Assembly: GCF_005938385.1 (NCBI RefSeq)
Contig: NZ_VCRA01000004.1
Location: 374,206 to 438,205, forward strand
DNA from: Paenibacillus mesophilus
Lineage (GTDB): Bacteria > Bacillota > Bacilli > Paenibacillales > NBRC-103111
Reading direction: 5' to 3'
Length of the DNA: 64,000 bases
Both the position numbers and the translations under genes were made by a program. Under the pieces are notes generated by a model that had not been told where the DNA came from, searched no databases, and saw only the letters and a list, made by a program, of their open reading frames with translations. Of this stretch, positions 44,747 through 53,154 are shown piece by piece. Within the stretch, counting starts at the first letter, position 1; each line of letters opens with the position of its first letter.

Positions 44747-45017
44747 GCCGCATCACTACTTTCCCGGGAGATTTGCGCATCGAATATAGTTCCATGTACC
44801 TACTTCACACAAACCGTTCGAATTTCGCCATTAATCGACAAAAAAATGAGCACATAGAACTAATTTCGATATTCTTTACCATTATATTAACATAATGGTT
44901 GTCGAAAAGCTGTGCCGAATCGTTAAAGATTCCATCAAATATTATTGATTCTTCCTTGCTGCATCAGTTCCTTTTGCAGGTCCGCATGCAAGTACTTTCA
45001 TCGACTTTTTTTCGACA
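44747..45017 (-). promoter_or_regulatory. Upstream region of glycan operon with Spo0A-box-like sites and palindrome
   Basis: About 270 AT-rich bp upstream of manC. TGTCGAA-type 0A-box cores: minus strand 45017-45011, plus strand 44900-44906, and a 6/7 match (TGTCGAT) at 44840-44834. A perfect 7+7 inverted repeat CCATTAT-N6-ATAATGG spans 44879-44898 and contains a TATAAT on the minus strand. The 21-bp motif shared with the 33940 gene lies at 44863-44883. A start site could not be fixed. Confidence 0.45.
44863..44883 (-). promoter_or_regulatory. 21-bp motif shared with GGDEF-EAL upstream region, copy 2
   Basis: Differs from the 33993-34013 stretch at two positions (19/21 match). One change falls in the 0A-box core, TATCGAA here against TGTCGAA in copy 1. 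It lies 117 nt upstream of manC. Confidence 0.5.
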
Positions 45018-45048
45018 TAGTTCTACATTATTTTCGTATTCGTTATTC

Positions 45049-45089
45049 TATAAAAACAAAAAAACAGACTCCGCCGAAGGCAGAGCCTG
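45049..45089 (-). terminator. Terminator of enolase-superfamily gene
   Basis: On the minus strand CAGGCTCTGCC pairs with GGCGGAGTCTG (11 bp, two G-U pairs, TTC loop), followed by TTTTTTTGTTTTT. It lies ~60 nt after the 45148 stop. Confidence 0.85.
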
Positions 45090-45147
45090 TATAAACCGTT
45101 CTGGAGAAATGAAGCATCTCCTGTCATCCTGTCATCCAGAATGGTCT

Positions 45148-46464
45148 TTAGGCGCGCGCGAAAACGAGCGACTCGTAATGGGGGCTTCTTCCCAGCGAAC
45201 CGCCGCATTCGGCGTAAAACGAATCGTCCAGATGGAATACGCCGTTATCGGCTTGAACCCATGAAGCACCCGCGTTCGGGTGATAGCCGATCATAGTCCG
45301 CCAGTTGGCGTAATTCTGAGGTCCGTTCGACTCGATCAGACCGACCCGGAGTCCCGGTACCGGTGCAAGCCGGGCGGCTACGTTTTTGTTCCAGTCGACC
45401 ATCCACGGGTTGACGGTCAAGTCGGCGCAGAAGCACGGCACGCCGCGCTCTTTGGCCGCGTTCGCCACATTCAGCGCTACGCTCATCGTCTTCGCGATCG
45501 GTTTGAGCGTAATGGCGCGGTATCCGAGATCCATGCGCTCCCGGGCGTCCCGTTCATGATGGACGCTTTCGTCGGCGGCTACTCGGACCGGTAGGCCGTC
45601 CACGGGCAGCTTGTTTTCCTCCGGAAACGGCTCCTCCAGCAAAATCGTCCGCTCCAGCGCGCCTATCCGGTCCGCATGATCGAGCAGGCGAAGCACACGC
45701 TCCGTCGTATCGTACCGGCCGTTGGCGTCGAGATAATAGACGACCCTTCCGCTGTCGGTGTAAGGCGTCGTCCTGTCCGCGGCGAGCCGATGGACGAGCT
45801 CCAGCTGGCGCTTGTCCCATTCCAGCATTTTATCCAAATCCCCGTCCTTGTCCGGATCCGAGCCGAGCTTCAGCTTCAGTACGAAGTATCCCTCGTCCAG
45901 CATGCGGCGGACGTCCGCCTCGGTGTGGCTGTACGATACGACCGGAGTACAAGCGAGCACACGGTGCCGCTCGGAGAGCACATCTCGGAAACGGCCGGGG
46001 ACGATCTCATCGAACGTGCGCGCACCGGTACCGGCCGCATAGAGCAGCCACGCCGCATGGTCGAGCGGAACGAGCGCATTCAGAGCGAACGTTTCCCTCA
46101 GATCGGGTCTGGACGTAACCTCCCGTCCGTAAGCGTGCACTTGCCCGACAAGCCGCTCCAACAGCTCTATCGGCTCGCGGAACGTTTCGCCCTCGGCGAG
46201 CTGCACCGCCCGTTTCGTCAGAGCAATCATCATCTCATTGCCGCCGTTCTCCGTCGTCCCGAAAAATACGCGCGGATCGGACCAAAGCACGCTTTGCACC
46301 CCCAAGCCTACCGCAGCGTGCCCTTCTCGGCTGCGCAGCCTGACGGCCGTTTGCCATAGCTCGCTTAAATACCCGCCCTTGAATCCGAAAGGCGTTGCCA
46401 TCGGTTCCTTCTCCATCGCCCATTCGGCTGTTTCGATCCGGATTGTCAATCGTTCCACTCCCAT
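45148..46464 (-). CDS. Enolase-superfamily (mandelate racemase/muconate lactonizing) enzyme
   Basis: About 438 residues from ATG 46464; a TTG at 46449 with GGGAGTG upstream is also plausible. Barrel residues in order: YFVLKLKLGS (K-x-K), VYYLDANGRY (D-x-N), ILLEEPFPEE (E), VAADESVH (D-E), then ITLKPIAKTM (a second Lys) as in dipeptide epimerases and o-succinylbenzoate synthase-like members. The N-terminal cap includes FGFKGGYLSELWQT. This looks like an uncharacterised subgroup of acid-sugar dehydratases or epimerases; substrate cannot be given. Cytosolic, monocistronic. Confidence 0.82.
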   Translation of the reverse strand: MGVERLTIRIETAEWAMEKEPMATPFGFKGGYLSELWQTAVRLRSREGHAAVGLGVQSVLWSDPRVFFGTTENGGNEMMIALTKRAVQLAEGETFREPIELLERLVGQVHAYGREVTSRPDLRETFALNALVPLDHAAWLLYAAGTGARTFDEIVPGRFRDVLSERHRVLACTPVVSYSHTEADVRRMLDEGYFVLKLKLGSDPDKDGDLDKMLEWDKRQLELVHRLAADRTTPYTDSGRVVYYLDANGRYDTTERVLRLLDHADRIGALERTILLEEPFPEENKLPVDGLPVRVAADESVHHERDARERMDLGYRAITLKPIAKTMSVALNVANAAKERGVPCFCADLTVNPWMVDWNKNVAARLAPVPGLRVGLIESNGPQNYANWRTMIGYHPNAGASWVQADNGVFHLDDSFYAECGGSLGRSPHYESLVFARA

Positions 46465-46532
46465 TTGGCCTCTGCGGCCATTTTTTAACACTTATTGTAC
46501 TACAATCCGAGTGGAAGACTCACCCCGAGAAG

Positions 46533-46563
46533 CAAAAAAAATCGCCGGAATCGAGTTCCGGCG
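46533..46563 (-). terminator. Terminator of small membrane-protein gene
   Basis: Minus strand: TCGCCGGAA (46563-46555), loop, TTCCGGCGA (46550-46542), then TTTTTTTT. It lies just past the 46585 stop. Confidence 0.9.
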
Positions 46564-46584
46564 ACGCTGCTCCTGTTTCTGAGG

Positions 46585-46908
46585 TTACCTTACCCGGCGG
46601 TATTGCCCCGTATAAGGTCTGTCCTGCTGCCCCAAGGCGGACAGAATGAGAATAATGGCACTGATGATGTGCATGATCATGCCGAGCACCGGGATCGCCG
46701 CGACGCAGGAAGTTACGATCCCGACTACGCTGCCGAGCCTGCCGGCGTTTTCTCTATGGCATATCAGCAAAGTTACGATGTGCAAAGCGAGCATGACCCA
46801 CAATGCCGTGTATCCGGTAAATATGACGAAGGCTCCTCCGAGTACGGGTATGCCCAGGAACGCTTCCATTCCGCCTGTAACGAGCTTCATTAATCTCGAC
46901 AAACTCAT
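46585..46908 (-). CDS. Small membrane protein, DUF-like
   Basis: 107 residues, ATG 46908 with GGGAGG 8 nt upstream. Three to four hydrophobic segments: LGIPVLGGAFVIFTGYTALW, VMLALHIVTLLICH, LGSVVGIVTSCVAAIPVLGM, IMHIISAIILILSALG. It resembles small integral membrane proteins common in Bacillales (DUF4064-like), with no known role. Divergent from the radical SAM gene. Confidence 0.75.
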   Translation of the reverse strand: MSLSRLMKLVTGGMEAFLGIPVLGGAFVIFTGYTALWVMLALHIVTLLICHRENAGRLGSVVGIVTSCVAAIPVLGMIMHIISAIILILSALGQQDRPYTGQYRRVR

Positions 46909-47050
46909 CTTGTTTTCCTCCCGACCGTATGCGTTTTGATTATGCTTTGATTATAGCATCGGGCTATAACAGCGGCATCGGACTAAAGCCAATGCGGACT
47001 CCCCGTCTGCGGTCGGGCCGGACAGCCGGCCGTTCAGCCGAAAGACTCGA

Positions 47051-47079
47051 TTGCAGGGACGTTTCATTTTTGTTACAAT
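47051..47079 (+). promoter_or_regulatory. Sigma-A promoter of radical SAM gene
   Basis: TTGCAG (47051-47056), 17-nt spacer, TACAAT (47074-47079). Transcription should start near 47086, inside the LexA-box-like sequence. Confidence 0.75.
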
Positions 47080-47080
47080 A

Positions 47081-47094
47081 GGAACATGTGTTCC
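47081..47094 (+). promoter_or_regulatory. LexA/SOS box at the radical SAM start site
   Basis: GGAACATGTGTTCC contains GAAC-N4-GTTC and matches the Firmicute LexA (DinR) consensus CGAACRNRYGTTYC at 13 of 14 positions. It begins 2 nt after the -10, covering the expected start, so LexA binding would block transcription. Confidence 0.75.
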
Positions 47095-47110
47095 CACAAT
47101 AGGAAAGCGA

Positions 47111-48082
47111 GTGAGCCGAGTGAAACGCCATATCCGATACGAACCGATGCCGGTCAAGACGCTGCTCAATCCGGTCAAAGCGCCGTCCATGCCGTTCGAG
47201 TGGTCGATCAATCCGTACCGCGGCTGCCAGCACGGCTGCGCCTTCTGTTATGCGCGCGCCACTCATTCGTTCCTGGGCGTGGAAGCCGACGATACGTTCC
47301 AGAACCGCATCTTCCTGAAGCAGAATGCCCCCGAAGCGCTCCGTCAGCAGCTGGACAAGATGTCCCGCTCCCGCAAAGGGCTGAAGGGAATCGGACGGAT
47401 CGCCATCGGGACGGCAACCGACCCGTACCAGCAAGCGGAGGCTTCCGAAAAGCTGACCCGCCGGTGCCTAGAGGTGCTCGCGGAATATTCCGTTCCGGTA
47501 TCGATCACGACGCGGTCTCCGCTTGTACTGCGGGACATGGACCTTCTCCGGGAACTGCCTGGGGTTTCGGTCAACATGAGCATCGGTACGCTGCGTTCGG
47601 ACGTGTGGCGCGATTTCGAGCCGACTACGCCGTCACCCGACAAACGACTGGAGACGGTTAAACGTCTCCGTGACGAGGGCATCGACGTTAATGTATTTAT
47701 TGCGCCTATTCTGCCGTACTTGTCCGATAACGCCGACGATTTGCACGGCCTGATCGAAGCGATAGCCGAGTGCCGCCCCCGTAGCGTGATGTCCTCTTTT
47801 TTAAGATTGAGCACGCAGGAGGTCAAAGTATGGTTTTTCCGGACGCTTCATTCAAAGTACCCGCATCTGACGGAAGCATACGCCGGCTTGTACAGAGGAA
47901 CCGCTTACGCTCCCGATGATTATCGCGCCCCGGTCAAGCACACGATCCGCCGCCTGCTTGTGCAGTACGGCTTACTGGACGCGGAGATGTACCGTTCATC
48001 AGCGGACCGGGAACCCGCAAATGCGGCAAACGCAACAAGCGCAACAGGTGAGCAACCGGTGCAACAGCTCTATTTATTTTAA
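47111..48082 (+). CDS. Radical SAM protein, spore photoproduct lyase-related (Rv2578c-type)
   Basis: About 323 residues from GTG 47111 (AGGAAAG upstream; GTG 47120 is an alternative). The iron-sulfur motif is RGCQHGCAFCYARATHSFLG, C-x3-C-x2-C, the spacing of the SplB/Rv2578c family. GTATDPYQQAE, SITTRSPLVLRDMDLL and NMSIGTLRSDVW follow in the barrel, and the C-terminal ~60 residues are a small variable tail. Substrate unknown; Rv2578c-type proteins and SplB are linked to DNA damage or nucleic-acid repair. A LexA box covers the promoter start, supporting a damage-response role. Confidence 0.85.
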   Translation: MSRVKRHIRYEPMPVKTLLNPVKAPSMPFEWSINPYRGCQHGCAFCYARATHSFLGVEADDTFQNRIFLKQNAPEALRQQLDKMSRSRKGLKGIGRIAIGTATDPYQQAEASEKLTRRCLEVLAEYSVPVSITTRSPLVLRDMDLLRELPGVSVNMSIGTLRSDVWRDFEPTTPSPDKRLETVKRLRDEGIDVNVFIAPILPYLSDNADDLHGLIEAIAECRPRSVMSSFLRLSTQEVKVWFFRTLHSKYPHLTEAYAGLYRGTAYAPDDYRAPVKHTIRRLLVQYGLLDAEMYRSSADREPANAANATSATGEQPVQQLYLF

Positions 48083-48144
48083 TAGTACCCGGATTCGGTC
48101 AAGCTTAATCCTGGTCGGACGCAACATTCGAACCAAACATGAAA

Positions 48145-48168
48145 AGCCGCCAACGCAAGTTAGCGGCT
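48145..48168 (-). terminator. Terminator of acidic protein gene
   Basis: AGCCGCTAAC pairs with GTTGGCGGCT on the minus strand (TTGC loop, one mismatch), then TTTCATGTTT. It lies 40 nt past the 48208 stop and also faces the radical SAM gene end. Confidence 0.6.
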
Positions 48169-48207
48169 GTACGGTTGTACTTATGGACTCGGGGATCGGG
48201 ACGGGAT

Positions 48208-48435
48208 TTATTCGGCCGTTTCGCTTTGTTCGGGCGCTTCCGCTTCTTCTTCTTCGGACTCTTCTTCCTCTGCCTCTGCTGCGTCTTCGTCTTCTTCGTC
48301 AAGCACTTCCTCTGCAGCGGCTTGCTCCACCTCTTGTTCCTCTTCTTGCTCTGCCTCTTGTCCTGCTTCTTGTTCCGCTTCTTGTTCTGCCTCTTCTGCT
48401 TCCGACAACACTACTTCTTTTTCCGCGTCTCCCAT
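48208..48435 (-). CDS. Small highly acidic Glu-rich repeat protein
   Basis: 75 residues from ATG 48435 (GGAGGG 7 nt upstream). Nearly all Glu, Ala and Gln after the first ten: repeats of EAEQEAEQEAGQEAEQ, then EEEESEEEEAEAPEQ. Low-complexity, strongly negative, no signal or membrane segment. It is probably an extended chain or a coiled-coil-type protein; known acidic relatives in Bacillales have no assigned role. A terminator and ribosome site argue that it is a real gene. Confidence 0.6.
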   Translation of the reverse strand: MGDAEKEVVLSEAEEAEQEAEQEAGQEAEQEEEQEVEQAAAEEVLDEEDEDAAEAEEEESEEEEAEAPEQSETAE

Positions 48436-48662
48436 ACGAATCCCTCCATTTGAGTCACTTAGTTCTCTAAGTGCACTACCACTATATGGGGCGACCGCCG
48501 TTTTTATGCCGGACAACCGGGAACGAAGTCGCATCTGATTTTGTCGAAGCATCGGATTGGCCAGAGCCGCGTCAAAAGTCGAGGGCGGGGGTGTTCCGGA
48601 AACGAAATAGCGGTGAGAAGGCGCGTTTCGGTTCTGTTCCTAAATATTGCAAGACACCAATC

Positions 48663-49212
48663 CTACTCTTCCTTTCTCTTTTTGAGAAAATCAAAGTAGT
48701 TTGGACTGAAAATCAATCCGAGTACATAGCTTCCAATAGCTACAGCAGGTATTAATATAGCATCTCTAGGATTAAGTCCTCCCCGAATAAAAAAGTCATC
48801 CAAATAAAAATTTGAAATGATAAATACGATAACTAGTCCTATTATTGGAAGACTTCTTTTCAAAGGCAACAACTCCTCCAAGTTAAACTCAGGGCATACA
48901 CCAATTCGTTGATAACCACCAGTAATCTCGAAATGTTCCTTTTGTGAGAGCTTGTCCAAGATAAGCCCCATTCGTTAAGCAAAAAAGACCTTGAATAAGA
49001 TTAGCTTCGTAGACTTTAAAGCTTACGGATTGATCGGGATTTGAAATTTCATGAAATAGAGTAGCAACACCAACTGCAACAATTCCAGAAAAAGTAGCAT
49101 TATAAGTAGCAGAAACCCCAAATCTTGCTAGGACTAAACTTGTGCAGTTGCAGAGGCTGCCATCGTTTTTAATATCAGCTGTATATTCAGTAATAAAATA
49201 CCATATAAGCAA
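48663..49212 (-). pseudogene. AT-rich hypothetical locus, possibly one frameshifted membrane-protein gene
   Basis: Two minus-strand frames overlap by 83 nt. Frame 49212-48889 starts at a TTG with no clear ribosome site and has GIVAVGVATLFHEI and LIQGLFCLTNGAYLGQAL. Frame 48971-48663 holds two membrane helices (IIGLVIVFIISNFYLDDFF, AILIPAVAIGSYVLGLIF) and ends in KKRKEE. Neither has a good start, so a frameshift or decaying gene is likely. No family was recognised. The base composition is much more AT-rich than its neighbours. Confidence 0.45.
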
Positions 49213-49291
49213 ATAAAGACTATAGGTTATATTTCCCTATATCTTCGACATATACCTAGGTTTGCAAAATGTTTGCTATTTAGTCGGAGTA

Positions 49292-49330
49292 ATAAAAAAC
49301 GCACCCCCTCGATCTCGAGAAGGCGCGTTG
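49292..49330 (-). terminator. Terminator of tRNA-Thr gene
   Basis: On the minus strand ACGC-G-CCTTCTC pairs with GAGGGGG-T-GCGT (several G-U pairs), followed by TTTTTTATT. It lies 18 nt past the tRNA 3' end. Confidence 0.75.
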
Positions 49331-49347
49331 TTACCCTGGTTAGGTGA

Positions 49348-49420
<73 letters not shown>

Positions 49421-49637
49421 ACATTGGATGTTGTTTCGCACTTAATCTATATTACTGATTTTTCGTGAAAAGTCAACAAGGAAAATTATAGAATGTGACC
49501 GGATTCGACAAGCCCGTTCCGAAAATCCATATGATGTTGGGTTGGCTCCATATCCGTTATCGTATATGATAGGAATAAACCGCTTTCATACATCGGACCA
49601 TCGAGTCGCACACATAGTATAAAGGATGGTGGCTGAT

Positions 49638-51932
49638 ATGTTCGGGCATCTCCCCCTCTTGGGCAAACTTCCGTTTCAAAAAAAGCTGCTTCTGTCTTCT
49701 CTTCTTCTCAGCGTGCTTCCGGTTCTGCTGCTGGGCAGCGCGGCTTCTTTCGTCGCTTCCACCAGCATCCAGGAAGAAGTGAACGCGAAGCACGAAGCGA
49801 CGTTGCGCCAAATCGAGCTGCAGGTCGATTCCCTGCTGAAGCGCATCGACTACATGTCCATCCAGATCGCCGGCGATCTGACGATCGAGAAATCGGTCCG
49901 CCTCGGCATCTCCATGGACGACCGGGAAACGTTGGAAACGACGCTCGATATGGTGGACACGATCCGCAAGTACCGCACCTTATCCGACATTCCTTTCAAC
50001 GCTTATCTTGTCTATAGCAAATTCGATTTGGTGTACTCCAACAAAGACGGACTGCTGCAAAAGCAAAATTTCCGTTACTACGATGCGCTGCGTCAATATG
50101 AGCCGAAGTTTACCGGCTCCTTGTTTCTCCCGTCCAATACGTACCCGAATCAGTCGGATTTCCTGATCGTACGGCCGATCGGCAACTCTTCGACGGTGGA
50201 CGGCGTACTGTTTCTGGAGGCGGAGCCAACCCGGCTCTACGAGCTGCTGCAGTCGGTGGAAATGAGCGGCAGCAGCCAGCTGGTGGCCGTGGATCGAACC
50301 GGCCGCATCGTGCTGAGCCGTCAGCCGCAAGAAATCGGCACGACCTTGCCCGCGCCTTTCGCCAAGAGACTGGCGCAGACGGAGCCCGTTTCGCCTACCG
50401 ATGCGGTCGCTTACGGCGAGGAACGATACCACGTTTCCGTTCAGCGCTCCGGCTATAACGATTGGACGTACGTGATCATCGCCCCGCAGGGCGGATTGAC
50501 GGCCAAAGCCGATCTGATCCGGCAGGTAACCTGGCTCATGGCGGGCTGTCTCGCGCTCATATGGGGATTGATCGCGCTGCTCGCTTCCAATCGGCTGTAC
50601 AACCCGATCCGCGCTCTGCTGCAGAAGCTGCCGAGCCGGGCGAAGCCTTCCCAGGACGGCCTCCAGCAGCTTGACGCCTTCATGCAGCAGGTGATGGATA
50701 CGAACCGCCGGCTGGACAACGAGCTTCGCGAGCAGGCCCCGCAGCTGCGCGAGAATACGCTGATCAAGCTGCTGCACGGCGAATGGAACGATGCCGAGTT
50801 TGCGATTAAGCTGCAGCAGTACGAATTGCCCCTGCGGGGGCATGCTTTCGGCGTATGCGTGTTCGAGGTCGACGCCTTCATGGAGTTCCGGACCAGCTAC
50901 ATGGGCAAGGACCGCTCTCTGATGATGTATGCGCTCACCAAGCTCGTGACGGAAATGGCCGGCGCCGGCCCGTTCAGCTCGGTTACCGTCTCCCCTTCGC
51001 TCGGTCAGGTCGCTCTCATTATCGGTACGGACAATCCGGACGCCGCCTTCGCGAGCCAGGTGGAGCAATTGTGCGGCCGGGTCCGGCATAAGGCTAAAGA
51101 GCTGTTTCGCTTTACGTTGACCGCCGGCGTCAGCCGGGTCCGCCCCGCATACCGGGGCATTCATGAAAGCTACATGGAAGCGATCGACCTGCTCAGCTTC
51201 CGGCTGCTGCTCGGCAACGACTTGACGATCAGCCATCAGGCGATCGAATCGCTCGATACGGTCAAGCAGTCGGCGCGGGACTTGATCAAGCGGCAGAAGA
51301 CGATCGTCAAACGGATCGCCGAAGGCGATATGGAAGCCGTGTACGCCGAGTTCGACGAGATGGTCCGGGAAATTCCGCACCAATTGACCGGCTTCAAGCC
51401 CGTTACCGGCATTTTCACGAATCTCGTCGGCGAAATCGACCACCTGCTCGAGCAGCTCGGCTTCGAGCTGCAGCCGATGTTCCCGTATAACGTCTATGCC
51501 CGCGTCAACGAAGCCGAATCGCTCGATCAGTTGAAAGACTGGTTCAAGCAGCAGTTTTTCCCGGCTTTCCGCAGCCATTTCGAAAAGCTGACCGTGCCGA
51601 GCCAGACGAAAATCGTGCAGCAGGTAGTGGAATATATCGCTAACGGCGCCGAGGGCGAGCCTTCCTTGCAAGAGGCCGCTTCCCGCTTCGGTCTTTCCCC
51701 TTCCCAGCTCAGCCGGATGTTCAAGGAGGAAATGAACGTCAACTTTATCGACTACTGCATCGAGGCGCGGATGTCGCGGGCGAAGGAATGGCTCGTCCAT
51801 TCCGATATGCCGATCAAACAAATCGCCGACCGGCTCCGCTACACGACGACGCAAAACTTCTCGCGCGCCTTCAAGCAGACGACCGGAATGTCTCCCGGCC
51901 AATACCGCGATTCCGTCCGACATCAGCCGTAA
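49638..51932 (+). CDS. AraC-type regulator with extracytoplasmic sensor (YesN/Cache-like)
   Basis: About 764 residues from ATG 49638; ATG 49626 is in frame. Two membrane helices (~20-40: LLLSVLPVLLLGSAASFVA, and ~295-318: MAGCLALIWGLIALL) bracket a ~250-residue Cache-like external domain (HEATLRQIELQVDSLLKRID). A linker and GGDEF-like region lead to the C-terminal AraC DNA-binding domain (~655-764): PSLQEAASRFGLSPSQLSRM, FKEEMNVNFIDYCIEARMSR, KQIADRLRYTTTQNFSRAFK and QTTGMSPGQYRDSV. These one-component membrane sensors control adjacent sugar ABC operons; the target is the 52176-55871 cluster. Confidence 0.85.
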   Translation: MFGHLPLLGKLPFQKKLLLSSLLLSVLPVLLLGSAASFVASTSIQEEVNAKHEATLRQIELQVDSLLKRIDYMSIQIAGDLTIEKSVRLGISMDDRETLETTLDMVDTIRKYRTLSDIPFNAYLVYSKFDLVYSNKDGLLQKQNFRYYDALRQYEPKFTGSLFLPSNTYPNQSDFLIVRPIGNSSTVDGVLFLEAEPTRLYELLQSVEMSGSSQLVAVDRTGRIVLSRQPQEIGTTLPAPFAKRLAQTEPVSPTDAVAYGEERYHVSVQRSGYNDWTYVIIAPQGGLTAKADLIRQVTWLMAGCLALIWGLIALLASNRLYNPIRALLQKLPSRAKPSQDGLQQLDAFMQQVMDTNRRLDNELREQAPQLRENTLIKLLHGEWNDAEFAIKLQQYELPLRGHAFGVCVFEVDAFMEFRTSYMGKDRSLMMYALTKLVTEMAGAGPFSSVTVSPSLGQVALIIGTDNPDAAFASQVEQLCGRVRHKAKELFRFTLTAGVSRVRPAYRGIHESYMEAIDLLSFRLLLGNDLTISHQAIESLDTVKQSARDLIKRQKTIVKRIAEGDMEAVYAEFDEMVREIPHQLTGFKPVTGIFTNLVGEIDHLLEQLGFELQPMFPYNVYARVNEAESLDQLKDWFKQQFFPAFRSHFEKLTVPSQTKIVQQVVEYIANGAEGEPSLQEAASRFGLSPSQLSRMFKEEMNVNFIDYCIEARMSRAKEWLVHSDMPIKQIADRLRYTTTQNFSRAFKQTTGMSPGQYRDSVRHQP

Positions 51933-51954
51933 CCAATCCGAAGGTTCAATGCCC

Positions 51955-51980
51955 AGCCCCGCTCCCAGCGGGGCTTTTTG
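51955..51980 (+). terminator. Terminator after YesN-type regulator gene
   Basis: AGCCCCGC-T..CC-AGCGGGGCT hairpin followed by TTTTTGC, 23 nt past the 51932 stop. It separates the regulator from the permease promoter. Confidence 0.85.
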
Positions 51981-52083
51981 CTGTCAAGCCGCATCCTTAC
52001 GGGAAAAACCGCGGAATACGGACATGGCTCATGTTTTGCAATCCGGTATCATCTTTTGTTCAAGGTGTGGTAAAAATAGAGCG

Positions 52084-52113
52084 TTTACATGACAATTCCC
52101 GATTCACTATGAT
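52084..52113 (+). promoter_or_regulatory. Promoter of LplB/YtcP/binding-protein cluster
   Basis: TTTACA (52084-52089), 18-nt spacer, TATGAT (52108-52113), ~62 nt upstream of ATG 52176. It is the likely target of the YesN-type regulator, but no operator repeat was identified. Confidence 0.55.
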
Positions 52114-52175
52114 GGGGACATCAACCAAGACATCCGATTAAACCGGTCGTACCGGAAAGGGGGATTACAACGAAT

Positions 52176-53135
52176 ATGAGAACGATTACAACTCCGGCGG
52201 CCCCGGTCCCCGGACAGAAAGCCGGTGCATGGGAACGAGTGCGCAAGAAGCTCTGGAAAAGCCGGGCGATGTACTTGTTCGCTTTGCCCGGTACGCTCTA
52301 CTTCCTCATCTACAAGTATGTGCCGCTGCTCGGCTCGGTCATCGCGTTTCAGGACTACAGCCCGTTTCAAGGCTTTCTGCACAGCGATTGGGTCGGCTTC
52401 GCCCATTTCCGGAGCATCTTCGACAATGCCGAAGTGGTGCAGGTGCTAATCAATACGCTTACGCTGTCGTTTCTGCAGATCGCCTTCGCGTTCCCGGTCC
52501 CTATCGTGCTCGCGCTTATGCTGAACGAAGCCCGGCAAGAATGGTTCAAGCGGCTCATCCAATCGCTTGTATATTTGCCTCACTTCTTGTCCTGGGTCGT
52601 CGTCATCGGGCTTGTCACCATCTTCCTGCGCAGCGACGGAGTCGTCAACAGCCTGATGGCCGATCTGTTCGGAGCCGAACCGGTGTTATTTTTGCAGCAG
52701 CCGTATTTGTTCAAGCCGCTCATCGTGCTGGAGGTCATCTGGAAGGAATCCGGCTGGAGCACGATCGTCTTTCTCGCCGCGCTATCCGGCGTCAATCCGG
52801 AGCTGTACGAGGCTGCGGTCGTCGACGGGGCGAACCGGTGGCGCCGCATCTGGAGCATTACGCTGCCGGCTATTCGCAGCACGATCGTCATTCTGCTTAT
52901 ATTGCGCCTCGGCACCGTGCTGGACAACGGCTTCGAGCAAATTTTCCTGATGCTCAATCCGTATGTGAAGGAGGTCGGCGAAGTGCTCGACACCTACGTG
53001 TACTATAAAGGGGTTTTGCAATCGGACTTCAGCTTCGCCACCGCCGTCGGACTGTTCAAGTCGGTCGTCGGGCTGATCCTCGTAGTAGCCGCCAACAAGC
53101 TGGCCAAACGGTTCGGCGACGAAGGAATTTACTAA
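52176..53135 (+). CDS. Carbohydrate ABC transporter permease, LplB/YteP type
   Basis: 319 residues. MYLFALPGTLYFLIYKYVPL, LGSVIAFQDYSPFQGFLHSD and EAA-type loop NPELYEAAVVDGANRWRRIW, with LDNGFEQIFLMLNPYVKEV, as in the 18086-19003 permease. Six predicted helices. The downstream YtcP-type gene begins 20 nt later. It imports an oligosaccharide delivered by the lipoprotein encoded at 54300. Confidence 0.93.
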   Translation: MRTITTPAAPVPGQKAGAWERVRKKLWKSRAMYLFALPGTLYFLIYKYVPLLGSVIAFQDYSPFQGFLHSDWVGFAHFRSIFDNAEVVQVLINTLTLSFLQIAFAFPVPIVLALMLNEARQEWFKRLIQSLVYLPHFLSWVVVIGLVTIFLRSDGVVNSLMADLFGAEPVLFLQQPYLFKPLIVLEVIWKESGWSTIVFLAALSGVNPELYEAAVVDGANRWRRIWSITLPAIRSTIVILLILRLGTVLDNGFEQIFLMLNPYVKEVGEVLDTYVYYKGVLQSDFSFATAVGLFKSVVGLILVVAANKLAKRFGDEGIY

Positions 53136-53154
53136 AGGAGGTGCGAACCGGCAA

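Noticed and set aside
48105..48302. Lys/Arg-rich 65-codon minus-strand frame
   Set aside because: It is an out-of-frame reading of the Glu-rich repeat gene (GAA/GAG repeats read as Lys/Arg) and lacks a ribosome site.
49980..51923. 647-codon open frame on the minus strand
   Set aside because: Antisense to the YesN-type regulator, which has recognisable domains. The opposite frame has no family motif.
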